From NCBI GenBank assembly GCA_026708035.1, contig JAPOVQ010000017.1:124001-188000 (forward strand): a DNA stretch of 64,000 nucleotides. The letters are read 5' to 3'. Under the pieces are notes generated by a model. The model ran no database searches, was not told the DNA's origin, and was given only the letters and a program-made list of their open reading frames with translations. Numbering within the stretch: the stretch's first letter is position 1; each line of letters starts with the position of its first letter. Shown here piece by piece: positions 1-8,633 of the stretch. The position numbers were made by a program, and so were the translations under genes. This stretch comes from Chloroflexota bacterium. GTDB lineage: Bacteria > Chloroflexota > UBA11872.

Positions 1-19
1 CCAGCCACCGAGCCACGGC

Positions 20-931
20 ATGATCGTGGCGCGCACGCGGGCCGAGCTGGCGGCGGCGCGGGCCGGACTCCCGGCTCCCGTCGGCGCCGTGTTCACGATG
101 GGCGGCTTACACGACGGCCATAGCGCCCTGCTGCGCGCCGCGCGCCGCGAATGCGCCTCCGTGGTGGGCACGCTCTTCGTGAACCCCATCCAGTTCGAGA
201 TCGAGCAAGACGCCGCGACCTATCCCGGCGACGAGGCGGCCGATTTGCGGCGCTTTGAAACCGAGGGCGCCGACGTTGTGTTTGTCCCCCCGGCCCACGA
301 AATCTATGGGCCGGCGTTCGCCACCCAGGTCTGCGTACCGACCCTCGGCTCCATGCTCGAAGGCGCCAGCCGGCCCGGCCACTTCGACGGCGTCGCCACC
401 GTAGTCGCCGTGCTGCTCAACCTCACGCGCCCCGAGCGCACCTACCTCGGGCAGAAGGATTGGCAGCAAACGCGGGTGATCCGGCAGGTCGTGCAGGATC
501 TTGCGCTCGGCGTGAAGCTGCGCGTGGTTGGCACCGTGCGCGAGGAGGCGGGACTGGCCCTGGGCACGCGCAATCTGCGGCTGTCGGATGAGGGCCGCAA
601 GGTGGCGCGCGTGATTCATCGCGCGCTGGCGGCTGGGGCCGGCGCCTGGCGGCGCGGCGAGCGGGGGGCGGACCGCCTGGAGGGCGCGATGCGGCGGAAA
701 CTGGAAGCCGAACCCGGCGTCACCTTCGACTACGCGGTTGCGCGCGATCCCCTCACGCTGGAGGAGCTAACCCCCCAGGCCGGCGCTGCCGTGCTTCTCG
801 TGGCCGTCTGGGTGGACGGCGTGCGGCTGATCGACAACTTCGTCCTTGGCGACGGTCTCATCGACATCGACCCCGCGCCGCTGCTGGCCGACGCCGCGGC
901 CGCGACTGGCGGCGGTCAGCCCCCGCCGTGA
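20..931 (+). CDS. panC: Pantothenate synthetase
   Basis: Condenses pantoate with beta-alanine using ATP, the last step of pantothenate (vitamin B5 / CoA precursor) synthesis in the cytoplasm. The 303-residue product shows the family order: MGGLHDGH near residues 27-34 (ATP-binding HxGH-type loop), FVNPIQF at about 53-59, GQKDWQQ (usual GEKDxQQ) and TRNLRLS (usual SSRNxYLS). These small departures from consensus are tolerable and the length is normal for the family. The ATG at 20 has no clear Shine-Dalgarno sequence, and only 19 bases precede it, so coupling to an upstream gene (often panB) cannot be checked. The stop overlaps the selB GTG start by four bases, suggesting translational coupling. 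Confidence 0.93.
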   Translation: MIVARTRAELAAARAGLPAPVGAVFTMGGLHDGHSALLRAARRECASVVGTLFVNPIQFEIEQDAATYPGDEAADLRRFETEGADVVFVPPAHEIYGPAFATQVCVPTLGSMLEGASRPGHFDGVATVVAVLLNLTRPERTYLGQKDWQQTRVIRQVVQDLALGVKLRVVGTVREEAGLALGTRNLRLSDEGRKVARVIHRALAAGAGAWRRGERGADRLEGAMRRKLEAEPGVTFDYAVARDPLTLEELTPQAGAAVLLVAVWVDGVRLIDNFVLGDGLIDIDPAPLLADAAAATGGGQPPP

Positions 932-2817
932 CGGCCGCGACCGACGCCCCGCCCGCGGCCACGGTTGGCACCGCGGGGCATGTCGATCACGGCAAGTCAA
1001 CCCTGGTGCACGCGCTCACCGGCATCGATCCGGATCGTCTCGCCGAAGAGAAGGCGCGCGGCATGACCATTGATCTGGGCTTCGCCTGGCTCACCCTGCC
1101 CAGCGGGCGCTCCGTGAGCCTGGTGGACGTGCCGGGACACGAGCGATTCATTCACAACATGCTGGCCGGCGTGGGGGGCATCGACGCCTGTCTGTTCGTG
1201 GTCGCCGCCGACGAAGGCGTGATGCCGCAGACGCGCGAGCATCTCGACATCGTGACCCTGCTAGGCATCGAGCGCGGCGTGGTCGCGCTGGCCAAGACGG
1301 ACCTCGTGGACGAGGAATGGCTCGAACTTGTCGAACAGGAGCTGCGCGAAACCCTGGCGGCCAGCTCGCTGGCCCAAGCGCCCATCGTCCCCGTCTCGGC
1401 GCGCGAAGGCCGCGGACTGGACGCGCTGCTGGAGGCGCTGGACGCGCTGCTCGCGCAGCCGTTGTCGCGACCGCAGGTCGGCGGACCGCGACTGCCGGTG
1501 GACCGGGCCTTCACCCAGCGGGGCTTCGGCACCGTGGTCACCGGCACCCTGGCCGGAGGGCCGCTGGACGTGGGAGATACGGTCCATCTCTATCCGGGCG
1601 GCGCGCGGACACGCGTGCGCGGCTTGCAGACCCATCGCGCGGCGGAGGACCGCGCCTGGCCGGGACGGCGCGTGGCGGTGAACCTCGGCGGCGTCGCGCC
1701 CGCCGACGTCCCGCGCGGCACGGTGGTCGCCGCGCCTGGGGCCGTCACCGAGACGCGACGCGTGGACGCCACGCTGCGCCTGCTCGCGTCGGCGCCGCGC
1801 GCGTTGAAACCTGGAGAGCGGGTGTCGTGGCATTCGGGCACCGCCGAGGTCGTCGCGGCGGTGCGCTACTTGGAAGCCGACTCCGTCCGGCCGGGGAGCG
1901 GCGGCTGGGTCCAGTGGCGGCTAGGCGAGGCCGTCGCCATCCGCAAGGGCGACCCTTATGTGATCCGGCGGCTCTCACCGCCGATGACCATTGGCGGCGG
2001 GGAGATCGTGCGCGCGGCGGCCCGCCACGTGCCTCGCGGCGACCCCGCCGCGCTGGCGGCCCTCGAACGCGCGCGCCGCGCCGCTCCCGCCGAGCTGGTA
2101 GCCGCGGCAGTCGACGCCGCTGGCCCGCTTACCGCCGCTGAGATCGCACGACGCGCCGAGTTGAACCTCGACGAAGTGACGGCAATCGTGGACGCGATGG
2201 AGCGCGAAGGCGGGCTGAGCGTTGTCGGCGGCTACGCGGCGCCGACCGGCGCGGTCGACGCACTGAGCCGGCGCATTCTTGCCCGACTGTCGCCAGGCAC
2301 TGCCGGCGGCCTGCCGCGGGCCGCGTTGCCCCAGCAACTGGGAGCCCCCGCGCCTCTCGTCGCGGCGCTGCTCGAACGCCTGGCCGACGATGGGAAATTG
2401 GTCCTCAAGGAAGGACGAGTTCTACCGCCGGGACGGGCGGAAGCTCCGCATGGTCCGGAGGCTGATCGCCTGCTGGCCGCGCTCGACCAGGGCGGCATCG
2501 CGCCGCCGGACCTGCCGACGCTGGCGCGTTCCCTGGGCGCCTCACCCGCGCTCCTCGACGCCCTGGCGGCCGCCGGTGAACTTGTACGCGTCACGCCGAC
2601 GTTTGGCCTCACCCAGGCGGGCTACGCGCGCTGGCGGCAGGCCATTGGCGAGGCCTTCGCCGTGAACGATCAGGTGACGGTGAGCCAACTCCGCGACCAG
2701 TTGGGCACCAGCCGCAAATACGTCCTGGCGTTCTTGGAGCACCTTGACGCCCGCGCGGTCACCCGGCGCGTCGGCGAAGCGCGCATCCTCCTGGACCTTA
2801 GCTGGCTGCCGGAGTAG
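928..2817 (+). CDS. selB: Selenocysteine-specific translation elongation factor SelB
   Basis: Delivers Sec-tRNA-Sec to ribosomes stalled at UGA next to a SECIS hairpin. The 629-residue protein opens with the P-loop GHVDHGKS (17-24), followed by the SelB-type switch region EEKARGMTIDLGF, DVPGHE and an AKTD guanine-specificity motif. An EF-Tu-like domain 2 follows, and the C-terminal ~250 residues look like tandem winged helices used to bind SECIS RNA. The REERGITIDLG-like phrase and the winged-helix tail separate it from EF-Tu and IF2. Start GTG 928 overlaps the panC stop (GTGA). A tRNA-Sec gene lies 60 kb away in the same window (62802-62899), supporting a working Sec system; selA and selD are not in view. 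Confidence 0.93.
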   Translation: MTAATDAPPAATVGTAGHVDHGKSTLVHALTGIDPDRLAEEKARGMTIDLGFAWLTLPSGRSVSLVDVPGHERFIHNMLAGVGGIDACLFVVAADEGVMPQTREHLDIVTLLGIERGVVALAKTDLVDEEWLELVEQELRETLAASSLAQAPIVPVSAREGRGLDALLEALDALLAQPLSRPQVGGPRLPVDRAFTQRGFGTVVTGTLAGGPLDVGDTVHLYPGGARTRVRGLQTHRAAEDRAWPGRRVAVNLGGVAPADVPRGTVVAAPGAVTETRRVDATLRLLASAPRALKPGERVSWHSGTAEVVAAVRYLEADSVRPGSGGWVQWRLGEAVAIRKGDPYVIRRLSPPMTIGGGEIVRAAARHVPRGDPAALAALERARRAAPAELVAAAVDAAGPLTAAEIARRAELNLDEVTAIVDAMEREGGLSVVGGYAAPTGAVDALSRRILARLSPGTAGGLPRAALPQQLGAPAPLVAALLERLADDGKLVLKEGRVLPPGRAEAPHGPEADRLLAALDQGGIAPPDLPTLARSLGASPALLDALAAAGELVRVTPTFGLTQAGYARWRQAIGEAFAVNDQVTVSQLRDQLGTSRKYVLAFLEHLDARAVTRRVGEARILLDLSWLPE

Positions 2818-2884
2818 CGCAGGCGGTGGAGCCACCGCCGCCTGTCCGCGGCACCCCTGCCTGACGCTCGCGCGACCCACTTCT

Positions 2885-2912
2885 GTGATTCCGAGCGCAG
2901 CGAGGAATCTAA
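2885..2912. repeat. Dispersed intergenic repeat, family A (copy 1)
   Basis: Copy of a short element with core ATTCCGAGCGCAGCGAGGAAT, whose ends ATTCC/GGAAT are inverted. Near-identical copies lie at 11712-11740 and 60813-60841. It sits in the convergent gap between selB and pgk. Confidence 0.8.
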
Positions 2913-2974
2913 GGGGCGGAAAGCATGCGCAACGCCCTTGGAATCCTCACGTTCGTTCGGAACGCCGCGGTCCG

Positions 2975-3015
2975 GCCCCCTCTACCCTCCGCGGGAGAAG
3001 GTTGGGGTGAGGGGA
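2975..3015. repeat. Dispersed intergenic repeat, family B (degenerate copy 1)
   Basis: A CCCTCT...GGAGAAGG...GGTGAGGGG element related to the copies at 25715-25755, 25798-25829, 30623-30666 and 30745-30784. It forms an imperfect hairpin followed by a GGGTGAGGG tail. Together with the family A copy it fills most of the 267-base convergent gap between selB and pgk; no other feature is seen there. Confidence 0.65.
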
Positions 3016-3084
3016 TAGAAGAGCCCGGTGGCCCGGGCTGCGCGTAGCCCGGGAGAGTGGCAAATGGGTCTTTCGGCCCCCGCC

Positions 3085-4260
3085 TCAGCCCTCCGGCAGC
3101 GCGGCCACGCCTGGCAGCTCGCGACCCTCGATTAACTCCAACGTGGCCCCACCGCCCGTGCTGAGGTGGGCGAAATCTCCGGCGCGGCCCGAGGCTTGAG
3201 CGGCGGCCACGGCGTCGCCGCCCGCCACGACGACCTGGGCGGGCGAGTCGGCGAGAAGCCGCGCCAACCCCAGCGTGCCGCCGGCGAACGGCGCCAGCTC
3301 GTAGACGCCAACCGGCCCGTTCCACAGCACCGTCCGCGCACTTGCGAGCGCCTCGGCGTAGGCCGCCAGCGACGCGGGACCAATGTCCAGAATCATGGAC
3401 TCGGACGGCACGGCGTCCAGCGCCACGGTGCTCGCGGACGCGTCGGCCGCGAGCTCATTCGCCACCACCGCATCCACCGGCAGCACCAGCCGGCAACCGG
3501 ACGCAATGGCGGCCGACCGAATGCGAGCGACGGCGTCGGACGCGCTCTCCGCCCGCGACCGCCCGATGTCAGCGCCGTCCGCCGCCAGGAAAGTGTTGGC
3601 CATCGCCCCGCCCAGGATCAGCACGTCAGCCGTCGCCGCCAGCCGCTCGAGCAGCGCGATCTTGTCGCCGATCTTGGCCCCGCCCACGATGGCCGCAAAC
3701 GGCCGTGGCGGCCCCTTCACGATCGGGTCCAACGCTTGCAGCTCGGCCAGCATGAGTTGCCCGGCGGCGGCGGGCAGCGCGTGGGCCAGCCCAGTCGTGC
3801 TGGCATGCGCTCGATGCGCCGTGCCGAAGGCGTCGTTGACGTAGAAATCGGCCAGCCGCGCCAGCGCGCGCACGTGGACCGGGTCGTTGGCCTCCTCACC
3901 GGGGTGGAAGCGAACGTTTTCTAGCAGCAGGACTTCCCCGTCCACGAGCTCGCGCGTGAGCCGCTCGACCTCGGGGCCCACGCTGTCGGGGGCCAGGGGA
4001 ACCGAAGCGCCGAGGCATTGCCCGAGGCGCTCCGCGACCGGCGCCAGCGATAGCTCCGGGCGCAGCGCACCCCGCGGTCGGCCGAGGTGAGACGCCAGCA
4101 CCACGCGCGCGCCGCGGTCGCGCAGGTCGCGAATGGTCGGCAGAGAGCCCTTGATGCGGGAGTCGTCCCGGATCGCGCTCCCGTCGAGCGGCACGTTGAA
4201 ATCGGCGCGGACGAATACCCGCCGGCCCTTGACGTCAAGGTCCGCCAGGCCGCGCTTCAT
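3085..4260 (-). CDS. pgk: Phosphoglycerate kinase
   Basis: Transfers phosphate from 1,3-bisphosphoglycerate to ADP in glycolysis (or the reverse in gluconeogenesis). The 391 residues are the normal bacterial length. The N-terminus carries VRADFNVPLDG (substrate-binding signature), then SHLGRPRG, ENVRFHPGEE, a GGAKIGDK nucleotide loop, and the C-terminal GGDAVAA and LSTGGGATLELIEG signatures. It starts at ATG 4258-4260, 42 bases after the gap stop, so gap-pgk is an operon read leftward. No triosephosphate isomerase follows; the gene ends in a repeat-rich convergent gap facing selB. Confidence 0.95.
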   Translation of the reverse strand: MKRGLADLDVKGRRVFVRADFNVPLDGSAIRDDSRIKGSLPTIRDLRDRGARVVLASHLGRPRGALRPELSLAPVAERLGQCLGASVPLAPDSVGPEVERLTRELVDGEVLLLENVRFHPGEEANDPVHVRALARLADFYVNDAFGTAHRAHASTTGLAHALPAAAGQLMLAELQALDPIVKGPPRPFAAIVGGAKIGDKIALLERLAATADVLILGGAMANTFLAADGADIGRSRAESASDAVARIRSAAIASGCRLVLPVDAVVANELAADASASTVALDAVPSESMILDIGPASLAAYAEALASARTVLWNGPVGVYELAPFAGGTLGLARLLADSPAQVVVAGGDAVAAAQASGRAGDFAHLSTGGGATLELIEGRELPGVAALPEG

Positions 4261-4302
4261 GCGGCGGACCGATCGGCGACGGACGCCACCAGGCGGTTGC
4301 GG

Positions 4303-5322
4303 CTAGACGGCGGCCGCCGCGGGCGTCCCGGCGGCGACCAGCGCCGCCGCGTCGGCCACGCGGCAGGCATAGCCCCACTCGTTGTCGTACCACGCGGCGA
4401 CCTTGACCAGGTCGTCGCCGATGGCCATGGTGCTCTCGGCCTCGACGATCGACGAGTGCGGGTCGCCGCGCAGGTCCACCGACACCAGCGGCTCGTCGTT
4501 GATCGCCATGATGCCCCGCAGCCGGCCCGCGGCCGCCTCGCGCAGGGCGTCGTTGACCTCCGACTCGCTCGCCGCACGCTCCAGGTGCGCCACGAACTCC
4601 ACGATGGACACCGTGGGCACGGGCACGCGATAGGCCGCGCCGTGCATGCGGCCTTCGAGCTCGGGAATCACCAGCCCGATGGCCTTGGCGGCGCCGGTTG
4701 ATGTCGGCACGATGCTCATCGCCGCGGAGCGGGCCTCGCGGATGTCGCCCGCCGGGCCGTCGACCAGCGCCTGCGACGCGGTGTAGGCGTGCACCGTGGA
4801 CATCAGGCCCTTCCGCACGCCGAATTCGCGGTGCAGCGTGTCCAGGGGCGGCGCCAGGCCGTTGGTGGTGCACGACGCGTTGCTCACGACGTGATGAGTG
4901 TCGGGATCGTAGCGGTCGTGGTTGACCCCCATGACGAGGGTCAAGTCGGCCCCCGTGGCGGGCGCTGTGATCAGCACGCGCTCGGCGCCGGCGTCCAGAT
5001 GCAGCGCGGCGCGATCCCGCGCGGTGCCGACGCCGGTGGCCTCGATCACCAGTTGCGCGCCCAAATCGCCCCACGGCAGAAGGTTCCACTCCCGCTGCGA
5101 GGTAGTCGGGATGCGACGTCCGTCGACCACCAGGTCCGTGCCATCCACGGCCACCTCGCCTGGAAAGCGCCCATAGTTGCTGTCGTAGCGCAGCAGGTGG
5201 GCCAGCATCTCCAGGTCCACCAGCTCGTTGATGCCCACGACCTCGGCCTGCGGCTGACGCTCCAGCAGCGCGCGAAATGCTTGCCGGCCGATCCGCCCAA
5301 ACCCGTTGATGGCAATGCGCAC
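4303..5322 (-). CDS. gap: Glyceraldehyde-3-phosphate dehydrogenase
   Basis: Oxidises glyceraldehyde-3-phosphate with NAD(P) and phosphate. It begins VRIAINGFGRIGRQAFR (Rossmann loop) and carries the active-site segment SNASCTTNGLAP and the C-terminal WYDNEWGYACRVAD. I place the start at GTG 5320-5322 (339 residues): GGGAGGG lies about 8 bases upstream and the protein then begins exactly at the usual N-terminus. The frame stays open 114 bases further upstream, but that part has no family similarity. First gene of the gap-pgk operon, with a -10-like TATACT upstream. Confidence 0.95.
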   Translation of the reverse strand: MRIAINGFGRIGRQAFRALLERQPQAEVVGINELVDLEMLAHLLRYDSNYGRFPGEVAVDGTDLVVDGRRIPTTSQREWNLLPWGDLGAQLVIEATGVGTARDRAALHLDAGAERVLITAPATGADLTLVMGVNHDRYDPDTHHVVSNASCTTNGLAPPLDTLHREFGVRKGLMSTVHAYTASQALVDGPAGDIREARSAAMSIVPTSTGAAKAIGLVIPELEGRMHGAAYRVPVPTVSIVEFVAHLERAASESEVNDALREAAAGRLRGIMAINDEPLVSVDLRGDPHSSIVEAESTMAIGDDLVKVAAWYDNEWGYACRVADAAALVAAGTPAAAAV

Positions 5323-5358
5323 GTCGTGCCCTCCCGCGCAGCGCCCGATCGCGCGTCG

Positions 5359-5364
5359 AGTATA
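5359..5364 (-). promoter_or_regulatory. Candidate -10 box of gap-pgk
   Basis: TATACT on the minus strand, 37 bases upstream of the gap GTG start, in the divergent gap between gap and hpnC. No convincing -35 hexamer is seen at 16-18 bases, so this is only a candidate. On the plus strand, TAGAAT at 5417-5422 is a similar candidate for hpnC. Confidence 0.35.
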
Positions 5365-5489
5365 GGCCCGACCGTGCGGCGAACGCTCACGCCCGATCGC
5401 GCTCCACGGCCCCGCGTAGAATTGCGCCCCAGGCACCCTTCAGCATCCAGGCCGCGCCGCACGTGCCGGGCGCGGCGGGCGGAGCCGCC

Positions 5490-6368
5490 ATGTCAAGTGT
5501 GAACGCCGCGCCCGCGCCTCCGATCCCGGACGGTGTGCCTCGGCGCGACGCGGTGATGGCGCGCGCCTCCGGCGAGAATTTTCCCGTCGCCATGCGGCTG
5601 CTGCCGCCGGACGCGCGCCGCCACCTGCTCGCCGTCTATGGATTTGCCCGGCTCGTGGACGAGCTGGGCGATGCGGCCGAAGGCGATCGCCTGGCCTTGC
5701 TCGACTGGCTCGACGACGAGGTGTCGGCCATCTACGCCGGGCGGGCGCCGGCGCACCCGATCATGCGCCGGCTGGTCGCCACCGTCCGCGCGGCGGACAT
5801 CCCCGACGAGCCGTTCCGCCGCCTCATCCAGGCCAACCGCCAGGATCAGACGGTCCACACTTACGAGACCTTCGAGGAGCTTGTGGGCTACTGCGAGCTG
5901 TCGGCCAATCCCGTGGGACGCATGGTGCTGCACGTGTTTGGCGCGTTCACGCCCGAGCGCGTGTGGCTGTCGGACCAGATCTGCACCGGCTTGCAGTTGG
6001 TCGAGCACTGGCAGGACATTGCCGAGGACTACGACAGCGGCCGTGTCTACGTGCCCCGTGAGGACCTGGAGCGCTTCGACTGCCGGCCCGAGGACTTCGG
6101 GCTGCGCGTGACCACGCCCGAGTTTCGCGAGCTCATGGCATTCGAGGTCGACCGTGCCGAGGCGCTCCTTGACCGCGGCGCCTCATTGAGCCGGCTGCTC
6201 CCCGGGACCTACGGGATGGCCATCGCGGCGTTCACCGAGGGCGGGCGGGCCGCGCTGCACGCGATTCGCGACGCCGACTACGACGTGCTGGGACGCGCGC
6301 CCCGCCCGACGCTGCGGCACAAGGCGCGCGCCGCGCGCGCCTTGGCACGCCTCTGGATGAGCTGGTAG
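5490..6368 (+). CDS. hpnC: Hydroxysqualene synthase HpnC
   Basis: Squalene/phytoene-synthase-fold enzyme that converts presqualene diphosphate to hydroxysqualene in the HpnCDE route. The protein carries ARASGENFPVAMRLLPP, the acidic motif LVDELGD, and QDIAEDYDSGRVYVP as second acidic motif. The DELGD form, rather than DDxxD, is typical of HpnC. I choose ATG 5490 because GGAG sits five bases upstream, giving 292 residues; an in-frame GTG at 5463 would add nine. Three bases separate its stop from hpnD. First gene of a five-gene hopanoid operon. Confidence 0.9.
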   Translation: MSSVNAAPAPPIPDGVPRRDAVMARASGENFPVAMRLLPPDARRHLLAVYGFARLVDELGDAAEGDRLALLDWLDDEVSAIYAGRAPAHPIMRRLVATVRAADIPDEPFRRLIQANRQDQTVHTYETFEELVGYCELSANPVGRMVLHVFGAFTPERVWLSDQICTGLQLVEHWQDIAEDYDSGRVYVPREDLERFDCRPEDFGLRVTTPEFRELMAFEVDRAEALLDRGASLSRLLPGTYGMAIAAFTEGGRAALHAIRDADYDVLGRAPRPTLRHKARAARALARLWMSW

Positions 6369-6371
6369 CCC

Positions 6372-7208
6372 GTGGAAGTCGACGCCGCCTACGACGTCTG
6401 CGAGCAGATCACCCGCTCGCGCGCCGCGAACTTCTATTGGGGCATTCGCCTGCTTCCGCCGCCGAAGCGACGGGCGCTCAGCGCCGTCTACGCCTTCGCG
6501 CGGCAGATCGACGACATCGGCGACGGTTGCCTGCCGCCGCCCGCCAAGGCCACCGCGCTGGCGGAAGCGCGGCAACGGCTTGAGTCCACGGGCAATGGCG
6601 CCGTCGACCCGGTCATGACGGCGTTGCGCCACGCCGCCGATCGATTCCCCGTGCCGCTGGACGCGTTTGGCGATCTGATCGACGGCGTGGAGATGGACGT
6701 GCGCGGCGACACCTACGAGACCTTCGACGACCTGGTGGTCTATTGCCGCCGCGTCGCCGGCAGCATCGGGCGACTCTCCCTGGGCGTGTTCGAATCACGC
6801 GACATGGCCCGGGCCGAGCCGCTGGCCGACGAGTTGGGCGTGGCGCTCCAGCTCACCAACATCCTCCGCGACGTGCGGGAGGACCTGGCGCAGGGCCGCG
6901 TGTACCTGCCGCGCGAGGACCTCGCGGCATTCGCTTGCGAGCTGCGCCCGCCGCTCACGGCGACCCCGGCGTTCGCGGCGCTGATTCGTTTCCAGGCCCA
7001 GCGCGCCCGGCGGCAATTCGACATGGGGTTGCAGCTGCTGCCGTTGCTCGACTGGCGCAGCACCGCCTGCGCCGCCGCCATGGCCGGCATCTACCGGCAG
7101 GTCCTGAAACGCATCGAGCAAGACCCGGCCGCCGTGACCCGCGGGCGGGTATCGCTGTCCACCGGGGCCAAGGTGCGCGTCGCGCTGTGGAGCCTGCTCC
7201 GCGGATGA
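6372..7208 (+). CDS. hpnD: Presqualene diphosphate synthase HpnD
   Basis: Joins two farnesyl diphosphates into presqualene diphosphate, the first committed step to hopanoids. The 278-residue protein has the two Mg-binding Asp-rich motifs in good form: RQIDDIGD near residue 53 and NILRDVREDLAQGRVYLP around 163-180. The intact DDIGD and RDxxED motifs, compared with the weaker ones in the preceding gene, support calling this one HpnD and the other HpnC. Start is GTG 6372, directly after hpnC; the stop overlaps the hpnE ATG (ATGA at 7205-7208). Confidence 0.9.
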   Translation: MEVDAAYDVCEQITRSRAANFYWGIRLLPPPKRRALSAVYAFARQIDDIGDGCLPPPAKATALAEARQRLESTGNGAVDPVMTALRHAADRFPVPLDAFGDLIDGVEMDVRGDTYETFDDLVVYCRRVAGSIGRLSLGVFESRDMARAEPLADELGVALQLTNILRDVREDLAQGRVYLPREDLAAFACELRPPLTATPAFAALIRFQAQRARRQFDMGLQLLPLLDWRSTACAAAMAGIYRQVLKRIEQDPAAVTRGRVSLSTGAKVRVALWSLLRG

Positions 7209-8548
7209 GCCGCCACTTCGTCGTGGTTGGCGGCGGACTGGCGGGATGTTCGGCGGCGCTCACCTGCGCCGACGCCGGGGCGCGCGTGACGCTGCTCGAG
7301 GCGCGGCGGCGTCTCGGTGGGGCCACCTACTCGTTTCAGCGCGACGGGCTGTGGTTCGACAACGGCCAGCACGTGCACCTGCGCTGCTGCACGGCCTACC
7401 GCGCCTTCATCGACCGCATCGGCGCCTCCGACATGGTCACCATGCAGCGCCGGCTCGCGATCCCGGTCATCCGGCCCGGGCACGGCGTGGCCTGGATCAA
7501 GCGGGCCAATCTACCGGCTCCGCTGCACCTTGCCCTCAGCCTGGGAACCTACCGGCACCTGTCGGTCGTCGAGCGCCTGCAATTGGCGCGCGCGCTGATC
7601 GGGTTGATGCGCCTCGATCTGCGCGACGTGTCGCTGGACGCCCACACCTTCGGGCGCTGGCTGCGCGCCCGCGGCCAGTCGGACGGCTCGCTCGAGGCGC
7701 TGTGGGACCTGATCGTGCTGCCCACGGTGAACCTGCCGTCGGCGGAGGCCTCGTTGAGCCTCGCGGCCATGGTCTTCAAGGTCGGTCTGCTGCGCGATCG
7801 GTCGGCAGCGGACATGGGTTACACGACGACCACCCTGGGCCGCGCGCATAGCGACCAGGGACTGCGCGCCCTGCGAGCGGCGGGCGTGGACGTGCAGCTC
7901 GGCGTCGCCGTTTCGGAGGTGGGAGTTGAGCCCGGGGGAGAGTTGCGCGTGCGGCGGCAAGGTGAAGACCTGGCGGCCGACGCCATCGTGCTGGCGGTGC
8001 CGCACTCGCAGGCGGCGCGGCTCGTGCCGGCGGACGCCGATCCCGAGGCGGCGCGGTTCGCGGACCTGGGAGCCGTGCCCATCGTGAACTTGCATGTGAT
8101 CTACGACCGGCCGGTCATGCCCCATCCGTTCGCGGCCGGCGTCGGCACGCCCGTGCAGTGGGTCTTCGACCGTACCCAGGCCGCCGGGCTATCCGAGGGC
8201 CAGGCGCTGGCCGTCTCGCTCTCGGGCGCCGTCGCCTACGCCCAGGTGCCCACCGACGTGTTGCGCGAGCAGTTCGTCGCCGAGTTGGCGCGCCTCTTTC
8301 CCCGCGCGCGTGAGGCGCGGGTTCGGGGGTTCTACGTCACGCGCGAGCACCAGGCCACGTTTCGCCAGGGTCCGGGCAGCCTGGCGCGGCGTCCCGGGCC
8401 CCGCACCACCCTGCCGAACCTGGCTCTTGCCGGCGCCTGGACCGACACCGGCTGGCCCGCGACCATGGAGGGCGCCGTGCGGAGCGGCAACCGCGCGGCG
8501 GATCACGCGCTGAAGGCGCTGGGCCTGCCGACGCCGGTCGAGGCATGA
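7205..8548 (+). CDS. hpnE: Hydroxysqualene dehydroxylase HpnE (FAD-dependent)
   Basis: Amine-oxidase-fold flavoprotein that reduces hydroxysqualene to squalene, closing the HpnCDE route. It begins MSRHFVVVGGGLAGCSAAL, a dinucleotide-binding GxGxxG loop, then LEARRRLGGATYSF, and ends with an FAD-contacting segment ALAGAWTDTGWPATMEGAVRSG (in full at 8423-8488). A long open frame runs upstream over hpnD, but the real start is ATG 7205, which overlaps the hpnD stop and places the Rossmann loop at the N-terminus (447 residues). Next gene is squalene-hopene cyclase. Confidence 0.9.
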   Translation: MSRHFVVVGGGLAGCSAALTCADAGARVTLLEARRRLGGATYSFQRDGLWFDNGQHVHLRCCTAYRAFIDRIGASDMVTMQRRLAIPVIRPGHGVAWIKRANLPAPLHLALSLGTYRHLSVVERLQLARALIGLMRLDLRDVSLDAHTFGRWLRARGQSDGSLEALWDLIVLPTVNLPSAEASLSLAAMVFKVGLLRDRSAADMGYTTTTLGRAHSDQGLRALRAAGVDVQLGVAVSEVGVEPGGELRVRRQGEDLAADAIVLAVPHSQAARLVPADADPEAARFADLGAVPIVNLHVIYDRPVMPHPFAAGVGTPVQWVFDRTQAAGLSEGQALAVSLSGAVAYAQVPTDVLREQFVAELARLFPRAREARVRGFYVTREHQATFRQGPGSLARRPGPRTTLPNLALAGAWTDTGWPATMEGAVRSGNRAADHALKALGLPTPVEA

Positions 8549-8583
8549 CCCGCGCGTACCCGCCGGGACGCGCCGCGCGTTGC

Positions 8584-8621
8584 TATATTCGCCAGGCGGC
8601 GGACCCCTCAACGACAAGGAG
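8584..8621 (+). promoter_or_regulatory. Candidate -10 box and Shine-Dalgarno of shc
   Basis: TATATT at 8584-8589 resembles a -10 hexamer but lacks a good -35 partner, so an internal operon promoter is only possible. AAGGAG at 8616-8621 is a strong ribosome-binding sequence 12 bases before the GTG at 8634. Confidence 0.3.
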
Positions 8622-8633
8622 TGGCGTCGTCTC

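Noticed and set aside
6743-7204. N-terminal extension of the hpnE frame over hpnD
   Set aside because: Arg/Pro-rich translation with no similarity; the Rossmann loop places the start at ATG 7205, overlapping the hpnD stop.
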